Shown: positions 42,480 to 51,078 of the stretch, piece after piece
Layout of the letters: each line of letters starts with the position of its first letter
How positions within the stretch are numbered: position 1 is the stretch's first letter
Assembly (NCBI RefSeq): GCF_933208505.1
Contig: NZ_CAKOEU010000003.1
DNA: 64,000 bases
Direction: 5' to 3' (one strand)
Source of the DNA: Convivina praedatoris
Lineage (GTDB): Bacteria > Bacillota > Bacilli > Lactobacillales > Lactobacillaceae
Position numbers and translations under genes: made by a program
The notes under the pieces: model-generated
What the model was told of the DNA's origin: nothing
Databases searched by the model: none
Seen by the model: only the letters and a program-made list of their open reading frames with translations

Positions 42480-43709
42480 TTATTCTAGCACCTTACTGGC
42501 TAGCAAGGCCATTGTTTGATCCATGATTTCACGCGCAATAACTAACTTATTGGCTAATGCCACTGGTTGCGGTAATCGATTTTTGATAAAAAGGGTCACC
42601 GCATTATTATCACTATTAAAACCAGCCGCTTGCTCACTAACATCATTAGCAACAATCATGTCGGCTCCTTTGCTAACTAGCTTTTTTTGCGCATTGTCAG
42701 CTAAATCCTGAGTTTCTGCAGCAAAACCAACAACAACTTGTCTTGGGCCTTTTGCTTGACCAACAGTTGCTAAAATATCTGGATTCAAAGTTAAAGCTAA
42801 CTGCCAACTCGTCTGTCCAGGAGTTTTCTTAATTTTATTTTCGGCCAATTGGGCTGGCCGAAAATCAGAAACTGCAGCGGCTGCAATAAATACACTCGCA
42901 GTTGGTAAATACTGTTTTACTGCACCTAACATAGATTGAGCATCATTAACCTTAATAAGTTTTACACCATAAGGTACTGGGCGATCAACTGTTGCAATCA
43001 AGATAACCTGAGCACCACGTTCAGCGGCTGCCTCAGCCAAGGCATACCCCATCTTACCAGAAGAACGGTTGGTTAAATAACGAACCGGATCTAGTGCCTC
43101 TTGCGTACCCCCAGCGGTAATTACCACCTGTTTATCCTTTAAAATGTTATCGACTTGAGCTAATACCCGAATTGGTACCTGACTCACAATTTCAGTCAAA
43201 TTCGCTAAACGACCGGTTCCTTCATAGCCTTCGGCCAAAAAACCAGTAACTGGATTAATGATTAGCCAGCCATCGGCTTTCAATTGGCTAACATTGCGTT
43301 GTACCGCTGGGCTAGCCCACATACCATCATTCATGGCCGGTGCCAAAATTTTATCAGCCCGACTGGCCATAATCGTTGTTGATACCACATCATCGGCCAA
43401 ACCTTGGGCAATCTTTCCGATTATATTAGCGGTCGCCGGTACCACTAAAACTACATCGGCCCAATTGGCCCAAGTCACATGATCCACAGCAGCTACATCT
43501 CTTTGCCAGCTATCATCCGTTAACACGGGATTTTGCGATAAAATCGCCAAAGTCTTAGCTGGAATAAAATTTTGGGCTGCTTGAGTCATCATCAGTCGAA
43601 CTTGAGCCCCCTGCTTAATTAATAGGCGAGTTAACTCAGCTGCCTTGTAGGCTGCAATACCACCAGAAACAGCTAGTAAAATTTTTTTATCCGTGTACCA
43701 ATCAGTCAT
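42480..43709 (-). CDS. coaBC: Bifunctional phosphopantothenoylcysteine decarboxylase/synthase (CoaBC)
   Basis: Two steps of coenzyme A synthesis in one polypeptide. The N-terminal flavodoxin-like CoaC domain has LLAVSGGIAAYKAAELTRLL, a flavin-binding His in AAVDHVTWANW and PAMNDGMW. The C-terminal CoaB domain (from about residue 195) has ITAGGTQEALDPVRYLTNRSSGKMGYALAEAAAERGA. CoaC uses FMN to decarboxylate, CoaB uses CTP to add cysteine. At 409 residues the length is normal. It starts inside the end of murE (8-base overlap), so it is probably co-transcribed with it. Confidence 0.95.
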   Translation of the reverse strand: MTDWYTDKKILLAVSGGIAAYKAAELTRLLIKQGAQVRLMMTQAAQNFIPAKTLAILSQNPVLTDDSWQRDVAAVDHVTWANWADVVLVVPATANIIGKIAQGLADDVVSTTIMASRADKILAPAMNDGMWASPAVQRNVSQLKADGWLIINPVTGFLAEGYEGTGRLANLTEIVSQVPIRVLAQVDNILKDKQVVITAGGTQEALDPVRYLTNRSSGKMGYALAEAAAERGAQVILIATVDRPVPYGVKLIKVNDAQSMLGAVKQYLPTASVFIAAAAVSDFRPAQLAENKIKKTPGQTSWQLALTLNPDILATVGQAKGPRQVVVGFAAETQDLADNAQKKLVSKGADMIVANDVSEQAAGFNSDNNAVTLFIKNRLPQPVALANKLVIAREIMDQTMALLASKVLE

Positions 43710-45192
43710 CTAACAATGCTTCCTGCTTTTGATAAGCCACTACCACCGCATAATCACCAATATAAGGCACATCTTGGCCATTAATCTTTTGGTAAGGATC
43801 TTCGCCCTTACCCGCCACAACAACAATGTCTTCAGGACCAGCCCCATCAATCGCCGTATGGATTGCTTTAATCCGATCCATTTGATAGTGAATCTTCACG
43901 CTTGGATTGGTAATATGTTGGGCAATTTCTTGAGCAATTGCTTGTGGATTCTCATACTGAGGGTCATCAGCCGTCAAAAAGACTTCATCAGCTAACTTAG
44001 AAATTATTTTTCCAAAATCAGCTCGCCTGGATACCCCTTTATTCCCAGGTGAACCAACTACGACAATCACCTTGCCGTCAGGATACTGATCCTGGGCAAA
44101 ACTAAGTAAAGCTGACATGGAGGCATAATTGTGAGCATAATCCACAAAGGTTACGCCGTGCCCAGCAATTGGCAAACTTAACATCCGTCCTGGGATGACA
44201 ACCTGATCAAGACCCTGTACCATGTCGCCGTGCTTAGCACCAGCTAAAGCAACCATGATCAAAGCAGCCACGGCATTAGACTCATTAAAATCACCAGGTA
44301 CATTTAGACGGTAATCCCCTTCCATCTCAGTTAGTGGGCAGGCATTAACGGTAAAACGGCTCTCATGAATCGCACTTTCATGAGAAACATAGGTGAACTC
44401 ACCCCCAGTGCCATAGGTGTAAATATGGTCATGATTTTTTTGCGCCCGATTCATAATTTTCTCTAAGTGATCGGTTTCAGCATTAACAATCACCTGCTCA
44501 GAATGATCAAAAAGCATCAACTTATGAGCAAGATAGTCCTCGAAGGTCGGATGTTCATTAGGGCCGATATGATCTGGGGAAATATTCAAAAAAGCACCAA
44601 CTTGATAATCCAAGCCATAAACTCGATTACGTAAAAAGGCCTGAGAACTAACTTCCATCACCAAATGAGTCATGCCATTATCGACGGCCCGACGCATATC
44701 TTTAAAAAGTTCATAAGATTCCGGCGTCGTTAAATCAGACTTATGCCGGTCTTTGTTGGCTGGGCCCGTAATGCGATCAACCGTGGAAAACAAGGCAGTT
44801 TTATTGCCCGTAGCTGCTTTTAACATGTAGTAAGCAAAATAAGCAGCAGTTGTCTTTCCCTTTGTTCCAGTAAAGGCACCAATCCATAATTGCTTTTGTG
44901 GATAGTCAAAATAGGCCATTGACAAAATCGCCAAAGCTTTTTGACTATCAGTAACAATCCATTGGGGGCCGTCCCATGCCAGAGATTTTTCTGTCACCAG
45001 AGCGCTAACGCCAGTTATTCCTTGTAGATATTCAGCTTTGAAGGCCCCTTTGACAACAAATAAGGTGTCAGGTCGCACCTGCCGACTATCATAGTGTAAA
45101 AACTCAAAAAGTAAATTATCTCCTTGGGGAGCATCTTTTAAAAGTTGATGTTGATTAAGTATTTGGGTGATTTTTTGACTAGTTAATTGCAT
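43702..45192 (-). CDS. murE: UDP-MurNAc-tripeptide synthetase (MurE, L-lysine-adding type likely)
   Basis: Mur ligase adding the third amino acid of the peptidoglycan stem. The ATP loop is GAFTGTKGKTTAAYFAYY, and other marks are DLTTPES, MEVSSQAFLRNRVYGL, IPGRMLSL and VVGSPGNKGVSRRADFG. The meso-diaminopimelate enzymes have DNPR near the C-terminus; here the site reads LTADDPQYENP, as in L-lysine-type enzymes. The start is placed at 45192 (MQLTSQKITQIL) for 496 residues. There is no Shine-Dalgarno, but an extended -10 lies six bases upstream, suggesting a leaderless mRNA. An upstream ATG at 45249 lies within the antiporter gene and before the promoter. Confidence 0.92.
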   Translation of the reverse strand: MQLTSQKITQILNQHQLLKDAPQGDNLLFEFLHYDSRQVRPDTLFVVKGAFKAEYLQGITGVSALVTEKSLAWDGPQWIVTDSQKALAILSMAYFDYPQKQLWIGAFTGTKGKTTAAYFAYYMLKAATGNKTALFSTVDRITGPANKDRHKSDLTTPESYELFKDMRRAVDNGMTHLVMEVSSQAFLRNRVYGLDYQVGAFLNISPDHIGPNEHPTFEDYLAHKLMLFDHSEQVIVNAETDHLEKIMNRAQKNHDHIYTYGTGGEFTYVSHESAIHESRFTVNACPLTEMEGDYRLNVPGDFNESNAVAALIMVALAGAKHGDMVQGLDQVVIPGRMLSLPIAGHGVTFVDYAHNYASMSALLSFAQDQYPDGKVIVVVGSPGNKGVSRRADFGKIISKLADEVFLTADDPQYENPQAIAQEIAQHITNPSVKIHYQMDRIKAIHTAIDGAGPEDIVVVAGKGEDPYQKINGQDVPYIGDYAVVVAYQKQEALLDD

Positions 45193-45198
45193 ACCAAC

Positions 45199-45207
45199 AT
45201 TATAGCA
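45199..45207 (-). promoter_or_regulatory. Extended -10 promoter of murE (leaderless)
   Basis: TGCTATAAT on the minus strand (TATAAT at 45204-45199 with an upstream TGN) ends six bases before the ATG of murE, so transcription should begin at or next to the A of the start codon. It is embedded in the last codons of the antiporter gene. Confidence 0.6.
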
Positions 45208-45212
45208 AACCA

Positions 45213-46373
45213 TTAAAAATTCGCCCGACCATTTATGCCTAATTGCCATCTTAAAACAATGGGCGTGAAAATAGTCGTTAAGAGAATCACAATACTTAAA
45301 GTGGCATAACTTTTAGCTGTTAAAACATTGCTCCCCAAAGCTAAATTAGCAATTACCAAGGCCATCTCTCCCCGAGAAACCATGCCGGTTCCGATCATGG
45401 CACTGTCTAATCGATTAATCTTCATGATTTTTGCACCGGCAGCAGCCCCTAACCACTTAGAAAAAACAGCTATCAGCGTCATCAATACAATGACTAAAAG
45501 CTGACTTAATTGGCCTTTGAATGTAATATTTAAACCAATCCCAACAAAGAAAACTGGTATTAAAAAATTTTCTCCAAAGGGCACTATTTGATTTTGAATT
45601 TTCTTTTTAAAAGACGATTGTGCCAACAACAAACCAATCAAAAAGGCAGTAATTGCACTGGAAAGGCCTACCTGTTCGGTTAGGTAGCTCAACCCCAGCA
45701 AAAATAAAAGACAAAAACCACCAAAAAAGCCTGGTAAATCAACCTGATTAATCAAATTAATTAGCCGTGGCATGACCTGCCATAAAAAGACCACCAACAA
45801 AATTAACGTAGTCAGTAAGACCATTAATTGCAACCACAACGGCTGACTACCACTTGCCCCATTGATCTTAAAATAGGCAGCGTAGAAGGCCCACATTAAA
45901 ACAGCCAAAAGATCATCAACCACAGCTGCACCTAAAATGGTGACCCCCGCAACCGAATCCAAACGATTATACTGACTCAATACTTGGGCCGTAATTGAAA
46001 CAGAGGTTGCTGAAAATAATACGGCCAACAGCCAGGTATACTGGCCAGAATAATGAAATTGCCAGCCTAAATATAAAAAAGAAAATAAGGGGACGACGAC
46101 ACCAGTTAAAGCGACCACTGTCGCCGGTTTAAGATATCTTTTTAACAGGGCCAGATTACTATCTAAACCGGCTAAAAACATTAAAGCTATCAAGCCAATT
46201 TCTGCCAAAAATTCCAAGACTGTGCTAGGCTTAACCCAATTTAAAAGGGCTGGCCCAATGACAATTCCTGCGACTAATTGTCCCACCACTAGAGGTAACT
46301 TGATGCAATTAGCTAGGTAACTAAAAAATAGACTGGCTAATAAAACGATTATTAAATTCATTAATAACATCAT
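45213..46373 (-). CDS. Cation:proton antiporter, CPA2/KefB-NapA family
   Basis: A 386-residue polytopic membrane protein with about twelve hydrophobic segments. ANCIKLPLVVGQLVAGIVIGPALLNWV, IGLIALMFLAGLDSNLALLKR, GAAVVDDLLAVLMWAF (the paired Asp motif of the transport core) and GTGMVSRGEMALVI are typical of the Na+/H+ exchanger domain of CPA2. There is no C-terminal RCK/TrkA domain, so it resembles NapA rather than full KefB. Three ATGs open the frame (residues 1, 2, 5) and the exact start is uncertain. Its end overlaps the murE promoter. Confidence 0.88.
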   Translation of the reverse strand: MMLLMNLIIVLLASLFFSYLANCIKLPLVVGQLVAGIVIGPALLNWVKPSTVLEFLAEIGLIALMFLAGLDSNLALLKRYLKPATVVALTGVVVPLFSFLYLGWQFHYSGQYTWLLAVLFSATSVSITAQVLSQYNRLDSVAGVTILGAAVVDDLLAVLMWAFYAAYFKINGASGSQPLWLQLMVLLTTLILLVVFLWQVMPRLINLINQVDLPGFFGGFCLLFLLGLSYLTEQVGLSSAITAFLIGLLLAQSSFKKKIQNQIVPFGENFLIPVFFVGIGLNITFKGQLSQLLVIVLMTLIAVFSKWLGAAAGAKIMKINRLDSAMIGTGMVSRGEMALVIANLALGSNVLTAKSYATLSIVILLTTIFTPIVLRWQLGINGRANF

Positions 46374-46393
46374 TTCTCACTTTCATTTCAAAC

Positions 46394-46450
46394 AAAAAGG
46401 CCACTCAAAGGAACACCGCTCCCCCGCAAGTGTCCGCCTTGAGTATGACC
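46394..46450 (-). terminator. Long terminator hairpin after dus
   Basis: An interrupted stem of about 20 pairs (arms GGTCATACTCAAGG...GACAC and GTGTTCCTTTGAGTGGCC) is capped by a GC-rich loop and followed by TTTTTG on the minus strand. Confidence 0.8.
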
Positions 46451-46487
46451 TCAACCAAAAAATTATTAAATTATTTACCAATAAAAC

Positions 46488-47519
46488 TCAAGCTTGCCCT
46501 TGATCAAAAGCCAATACTCGTGGTTTTTCAGCCATTAAAATCTCTCGCACTTCCGCGGTACTGTGCGTTTCCATTAACTGCAAACGTAGATGAGCCGCAT
46601 GCGGAAAGCCCCGCAAGTAAATCTTAAAGTACCGTTTCAAGGCTTCAAAGTGCTTGGGCATTTTGGCCGTATTGACTTCGTCAAACAGTTGTAATTGTAA
46701 TTCCAACAAGCCAATTGATTCCGCCAAGCTATGTTTTTGAACCACCGGTTCAAAGGCGTACGGATTTTCTAACACACCCCGGCCAATCATGATGCCATCA
46801 ATGCCAGGATGTTCCTTAACTAAAGCCATCCCAGCCTGATAATCAGCAATATCGCCGTTAAATTGAATTAGGGTTTGAGGCGCTAGTTCATCGCGCATGG
46901 CTAGAATTTCATCAATGTATTCATAGTGGGCCGGTGCTTTGGACATCTCCTTACGGGAACGTAAATGTACCGTTAGAACTTGAATATCCGCCTGCAGTAA
47001 GATTGGTAACCATTCTCGGAACTCTTCGGCTCGGTAAAAGCCCAATCGCGTTTTGACAGAGAGTGGTATGCCAGCCTGCTTGCCAGCTTCAATTAAGGCC
47101 AGCGCCCGGTCGGGATGCCGAATTAAATCAGAACCAGCGCTATTTTTAATCACCGTACCATCTGGACAACCCATGTTCAAATCAACGGCTTGATAACCCA
47201 TTTCCGGCAATAATTTAACTGCTCCAGCTAATTCTTCAGGACGTGAACCCCACAGTTGCGCAATCGGTTGCTGTTCGCCGGGGGCTACAGCCAAGCGTCC
47301 TTGTACGGAAAATTTTGCCTTGGGATGAACCATTGAGCTAGCATTAGTAAACTCGGTATAGTAAACGTCCGGTCCAGCTGATTGGGCAATTACCCGGCGA
47401 AAAACCGTATCAGTTACAGCTTCCATTGGCGCCATACTAAAAAATGGTCGTGATGACCCATCTGGATTTTTAGCATTGGCCACTATTTCTTGCCAATAAG
47501 GACTCAATTTAACACTCAT
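46488..47519 (-). CDS. dus: tRNA-dihydrouridine synthase
   Basis: An FMN-dependent TIM-barrel enzyme that reduces uridines in the tRNA D-loop. Evidence is FSMAPMEAVTDTVFRR, YYTEFTNASSM, AVDLNMGCPDGTVIKNSAGSDLI with the catalytic Cys, LSVKTRLGF, LTVHLRSR and IDGIMIGRGVLENPYAF. At 343 residues it is a normal Dus length. Which uridine it modifies cannot be told. CAGGAGA precedes the ATG. It follows rdgB by 54 bases. Confidence 0.93.
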   Translation of the reverse strand: MSVKLSPYWQEIVANAKNPDGSSRPFFSMAPMEAVTDTVFRRVIAQSAGPDVYYTEFTNASSMVHPKAKFSVQGRLAVAPGEQQPIAQLWGSRPEELAGAVKLLPEMGYQAVDLNMGCPDGTVIKNSAGSDLIRHPDRALALIEAGKQAGIPLSVKTRLGFYRAEEFREWLPILLQADIQVLTVHLRSRKEMSKAPAHYEYIDEILAMRDELAPQTLIQFNGDIADYQAGMALVKEHPGIDGIMIGRGVLENPYAFEPVVQKHSLAESIGLLELQLQLFDEVNTAKMPKHFEALKRYFKIYLRGFPHAAHLRLQLMETHSTAEVREILMAEKPRVLAFDQGQA

Positions 47520-47573
47520 TAGATTCTCCTGTCAACAAATACCGTAAAACGAACTCCGCTATTTTAGCACGGT

Positions 47574-48170
47574 TTAGCCTTTTGGAAAAGCCTTTAGCAA
47601 GGTAGCAAAGGCTCGGGAACGATCATGGTAACTCACAACTTCCTCCAGAGACATTTCCGAAAGCGTTAAGCCATTTTCAGCTTCTAAAATATTATCTAAG
47701 CCATCTAGCCATTGACCACCACGAATATTATCAGCAATTCGCACGCCTCCTTTGCCCCAAGCCAATAGTTCCTGTCCACTCGGTGTAATCAGGGCCATCA
47801 CCGCTAAAAGACAAGCCGAGCGATCCTGTTTTGGTTGGTACAAGCTCAAAATATACTCTTGTTCCGCCTGGGTGCCAATAATTCCTTTTTCTTTAAACTC
47901 GCGGGCGGTTACCACACCAAAACGCTGCGGATAGGCGTCTAAATATAAACCGGTATCATCAGCTAAAACATATTCATCTGGAAAAGCTTGGTGAATAAAC
48001 CGAGCCTTGGTTAGGGCATTATGCCGCTGAGAATTGGTACTTTCCACTGGAAAAGTTAATTTCTGATTGGATAGGTCACGATAATTGATAATCTTTTGAC
48101 CCATCTCTTGCGCTAAAATCGCTATTTCTTGAGTTTTTGCAGAATTATTGGAAGCTAAGATAAAACGCAT
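47574..48170 (-). CDS. rdgB: Non-canonical purine NTP pyrophosphatase (RdgB/HAM1)
   Basis: An ITP/XTP/dITP pyrophosphatase that cleans the nucleotide pool. Characteristic segments are RFILASNNSAKTQEI (substrate loop), YVLADDTGLYLDAY with the metal-binding Asp pair, GVVTARE (usually PGIYSARY) and the C-terminal LSEMSLEEVVSYHDRSRAFATLLK. 198 residues is normal. The ARY/SR motif differs somewhat from the standard enzyme, so the substrate range could vary. AAGGAG precedes the ATG. Divergent from ilvE. Confidence 0.88.
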   Translation of the reverse strand: MRFILASNNSAKTQEIAILAQEMGQKIINYRDLSNQKLTFPVESTNSQRHNALTKARFIHQAFPDEYVLADDTGLYLDAYPQRFGVVTAREFKEKGIIGTQAEQEYILSLYQPKQDRSACLLAVMALITPSGQELLAWGKGGVRIADNIRGGQWLDGLDNILEAENGLTLSEMSLEEVVSYHDRSRAFATLLKAFPKG

Positions 48171-48265
48171 GCTGACTCCTTATATTTCATTCGAATGAAT
48201 AATGGTCTATTGCTATTCTAACAGAATTTAAATTACACCTTTTATTTTTACCAGCGAAGAGTTAT

Positions 48266-48301
48266 ATTTACATTATAAAATTTTAATGTAAATTTCATAA
48301 T
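48266..48301 (+). promoter_or_regulatory. Inverted repeat and -10 region upstream of ilvE
   Basis: ATTTACATTA (48266-48275) and TAATGTAAAT (48284-48293) form a perfect 10-bp inverted repeat with an eight-base spacer, directly before CATAAT (48296-48301). The repeat covers the expected -35 area, as an operator would. The binding protein is not known; it is not a good CodY box. Confidence 0.5.
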
Positions 48302-48320
48302 ATATACAGGAGGCATTTAG

Positions 48321-49361
48321 ATGACTGAGAAAAAAGCACAGCCTAGTGACTTTGATTGGAATGATTTGGGTTTTGAATATCATGACCTACCCTACCGTTA
48401 CCGCGCCTATTACAAGGCCGGTCAGTGGAATGCTGGGGGATTGGAAACCTCATCAACCTTGCCTGTCCATGAGGCAGCCACCGGCCTCCATTATGGGCAA
48501 AATATTTTTGAAGGTTTGAAAGCTTATCGACGTAAAGATGGCGGTGTTAATCTTTTTCGTCCAGACATGAATGCCGCCCGTATTCAACGCTCGGCTGATC
48601 GTTTGCTTATGGCTGAATTCCCTCAGGAACAATTTGTAGAAGCACTAAAAGAAGTTGTTAAGGCTAACCAAGATTTTGTACCTCCCTATGGTACCGGTGC
48701 AACCCTTTACCTTCGTCCCTTTGAAATTGGGAATGGTCCCGTCGTTGGTGTCCATCCAGCCGATGAGTATGTATTCGAAGTTTATGCGACACCCGTTGGT
48801 GCCTATTATAAAGGGGGCTTGACGCCAACTGCCTATGTCACTAATTCTTATGACCGCGCTGCCCATGGTGGTACTGGTCAGGCTAAGGCAGGGGGAAACT
48901 ACGCAGCTTCTATGTTACCAGGCAAAGAAGCTCACGAAGCCGGTTATTCTGATGTAGTTTACTTGGATCCACGATTGCATGAAAACATTGAAGAGTTGGG
49001 TTCAGCTAACTTCTTTGGAATTACCAAAGATGGCCGTTTCTTAACACCCAAGTCACCTTCTATCCTACCATCTGTTACTAAGTACTCGCTTTTGGCTTTG
49101 GCCGAAGAAATGGGCTTACAACCAGAAGAAACGACCATTTCAATCAATGATTTGGATCAATTCGCTGAAGCTGGTGCTATGGGTACAGCAGCGGTCATCT
49201 CTCCGGTTGGATCCATTACCCATAACGGTAAGAAGCATGTCTTCTACTCCGAAACCGAAGTCGGTCCTTGGACCCAAAAGCTGTATGATCGCCTAACTGC
49301 TATTCAAAATGGGGATGAACCTGGCCCTGAAGGCTGGGTGGTCGATGTCCCGCTTAAGTAA
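48321..49361 (+). CDS. ilvE: Branched-chain amino acid aminotransferase
   Basis: A PLP-dependent class IV aminotransferase interconverting Leu, Ile, Val and their keto acids. It is the type II (eukaryote-like) form: 346 residues with ATGLHYGQNIFEGLKAYR, TLYLRPFEIG, GTGQAKAGGNYAASMLPG (PLP-binding Lys) and EELGSANFF. AGGAGG precedes the ATG. It is monocistronic, between an inverted repeat and a bidirectional terminator. In an organism with few amino acid synthesis genes it would serve branched-chain catabolism. Confidence 0.96.
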   Translation: MTEKKAQPSDFDWNDLGFEYHDLPYRYRAYYKAGQWNAGGLETSSTLPVHEAATGLHYGQNIFEGLKAYRRKDGGVNLFRPDMNAARIQRSADRLLMAEFPQEQFVEALKEVVKANQDFVPPYGTGATLYLRPFEIGNGPVVGVHPADEYVFEVYATPVGAYYKGGLTPTAYVTNSYDRAAHGGTGQAKAGGNYAASMLPGKEAHEAGYSDVVYLDPRLHENIEELGSANFFGITKDGRFLTPKSPSILPSVTKYSLLALAEEMGLQPEETTISINDLDQFAEAGAMGTAAVISPVGSITHNGKKHVFYSETEVGPWTQKLYDRLTAIQNGDEPGPEGWVVDVPLK

Positions 49362-49366
49362 GGACC

Positions 49367-49402
49367 AAAATGACACTATCGTGATGATAGTGTCATTTTT
49401 TA
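49367..49402. terminator. Bidirectional terminator between ilvE and birA
   Basis: A perfect 14-bp stem AAAATGACACTATC/GATAGTGTCATTTT (49367-49380 with 49386-49399) is flanked by T and A runs. It closes the convergent ilvE and birA transcripts. Confidence 0.92.
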
Positions 49403-50395
49403 TAGATTCAAATTGGACAACAATTTAATTTTGGTAACTTCACCACTATAAATGGTTTCAGGTTGCCCCTGCTCATTGATTAGCAACAAAGAACCTTGAT
49501 TATCTACCCCGGTTACCCGTCCATTAATGAAATCACTCCCAACTTGCACGGTCACTTCTTGATTCGTTAGAATCAATTTTTGTCGATATTCATCTAGGTA
49601 AGCACCATTTTGGTAGTTAGTCGACATCAATACTAATTCATCCAAAATTTTAGCTAAAATCACGTTTCGATCAACTGCCGGATCATTTTCATCCATCACA
49701 CTTCCCGCTTTGGCTTTAATTTCAGACGAAAAGTCAATTGGCAATAAATTCAACCCTAAACCAATAATTACAGCTGAATAGTGTTGGCTCTCCAAATCCA
49801 TCGTTGCTTCAGTGATAATTCCACCAACTTTATGATTATTTAGGAGTAAATCGTTTACCCATTTCAACTTAAAGTCCTTTTGAGGAAAAAATGCTGATAA
49901 AGCGCGAGTAACAGCAACCGCTGCACTAGTCGTCAATAAACCTGGCATTAATTGGTTGTCATGCACTGGTAAAATCAAACTGACATAAATCCCCCGTCCG
50001 CTGGGGCTAACAAAATGACGCTTCTGTCGGCCGTAACCACTTTGTTGTCCTTCGGCCGTAATAGCTACCGGTGTATCAATCGTGTGTTGGCTAATATAGT
50101 CCTTGGCATACCATTGAGTCGAACCAACTTCGTCGTAACACAGCAATTTCACGACAGGTTTTTCATTTTGATGACTAGCAACAACTTGAGGGTCTAACTT
50201 TAAACTACCTTGGTAATAATAACCACTTTTTTTCTTACTTTCAATTTGATGGCCACTGGCTTTTAAGGAACGGATTGCTTTCCAAACGGACTCACGGCTG
50301 ATACCAATTTGATTGGCCAAAAGATCCCCCGACAACCACTCATGCGGGTGATGCAAAAACTCTGCGAGAACTAAGTTTTTGGTACTTTCAACCAT
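49400..50395 (-). CDS. birA: Biotin-protein ligase and biotin operon repressor BirA
   Basis: Bifunctional class II biotin ligase of 331 residues. The N-terminal winged helix (HTH_11; SGDLLANQIGISRESVWKAIRSLKASGHQIES, residues 21-53) binds DNA. The catalytic domain has the biotinyl-AMP loop in GQQSGYGRQKRHFVSP (about 116-131) and the ligase signature KWVNDLLLNNHKVGGIITE; a C-terminal SH3-like domain follows. It biotinylates acetyl-CoA carboxylase carrier protein. It shares a transcript with bioY and probably represses it through the operator upstream of bioY. Confidence 0.94.
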   Translation of the reverse strand: MVESTKNLVLAEFLHHPHEWLSGDLLANQIGISRESVWKAIRSLKASGHQIESKKKSGYYYQGSLKLDPQVVASHQNEKPVVKLLCYDEVGSTQWYAKDYISQHTIDTPVAITAEGQQSGYGRQKRHFVSPSGRGIYVSLILPVHDNQLMPGLLTTSAAVAVTRALSAFFPQKDFKLKWVNDLLLNNHKVGGIITEATMDLESQHYSAVIIGLGLNLLPIDFSSEIKAKAGSVMDENDPAVDRNVILAKILDELVLMSTNYQNGAYLDEYRQKLILTNQEVTVQVGSDFINGRVTGVDNQGSLLLINEQGQPETIYSGEVTKIKLLSNLNL

Positions 50396-50406
50396 ATTTA
50401 TCTCCC

Positions 50407-50961
50407 TTATTGGTCTGCCATGGCAGGCAGACGCTTAACTGCAATGGCAATCACAACTGCCAGAACTACTTTAATTGTATCACCAATCACAAAGAATAAA
50501 TTCCCAGCTAATGCGGACCAGAAAGGTACATGAACACTAATACTTAACCAGATAGTTCCTAATCCGTAAACCCAGATAATACTAATTACCCAGAGTAGAA
50601 TTCCCTTTACCCACCAACTACTAGCATTAGGTGATACCTTGAGGATACCATGATAAAGACTTGGCATGAATAACCAAGAAATAATATAGCCAGCAGTGGG
50701 GCCCATAAAGACAACCCAACCACCATGACCACCAGATAAAATTGGCAACCCTAGGGCAACTAACATTAGAAAGACGGCCATGACCGCGGTTCCCCGTTTA
50801 GTTCCCAATAAGAGCGTAATCAACATGACTCCTAAATTTTGCACAACAATTGGTACTGGAATCACACCCAGTGGAATCCCCGGAATCATTCCCATTACAA
50901 TCAAAAGTGCCAAAAAAGCTGCCGAAATCGTTAACGCTGATAATGATTTATTCTTACTCAT
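50407..50961 (-). CDS. bioY: Biotin transporter substrate-binding component BioY
   Basis: The S component of a biotin ECF transporter: 184 residues, six hydrophobic segments. LGVIPVPIVVQNLGVMLITLLLG, LPILSGGHGGWVVFMGPTAGYIISWL (the biotin-binding GGxGGxxxxxGPTxGYL motif) and the final helix with GDTIKVVLAVVIA are diagnostic. It works with shared EcfA/EcfA'/EcfT units encoded elsewhere. GGGAGG precedes the ATG. It lies first in the bioY-birA unit, behind a BirA-type operator. Confidence 0.95.
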   Translation of the reverse strand: MSKNKSLSALTISAAFLALLIVMGMIPGIPLGVIPVPIVVQNLGVMLITLLLGTKRGTAVMAVFLMLVALGLPILSGGHGGWVVFMGPTAGYIISWLFMPSLYHGILKVSPNASSWWVKGILLWVISIIWVYGLGTIWLSISVHVPFWSALAGNLFFVIGDTIKVVLAVVIAIAVKRLPAMADQ

Positions 50962-50998
50962 ATCTTCCTCCCATATTTTTTCGATTAAGAACGGATTT

Positions 50999-51040
50999 AT
51001 TTTATCATTTAGTTACCCATATGTAAAATAAAGGGTTACT
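50999..51040 (-). promoter_or_regulatory. bioY-birA promoter with BirA-type operator
   Basis: The promoter TTTACA (51027-51022), 17 bases, TAAAAT (51004-50999) reads toward bioY. Around its -35 are the half sites AGTTACC and GGTTACT (51011-51017 and 51034-51040), separated by 16 bases, which fits the BirA operator layout (TTGTWAACC-N14-16-GGTTWACAA) with a few mismatches. Binding of holo-BirA would cover the -35. Confidence 0.7.
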
Positions 51041-51054
51041 TAAATGAAACCATA

Positions 51055-51078
51055 AAAAAACAACTCGTTTAGGAGTTG
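51055..51078 (-). terminator. Terminator after yutD
   Basis: The stem CAACTC/GAGTTG (51078-51073 with 51066-51061) with a six-base loop is followed by seven T on the minus strand. It overlaps the yutD stop codon. Confidence 0.8.

Noticed and set aside
48266..48293. CodY box upstream of ilvE
   Set aside because: The palindrome matches the CodY consensus AATTTTCWGAAAATT at too few positions.
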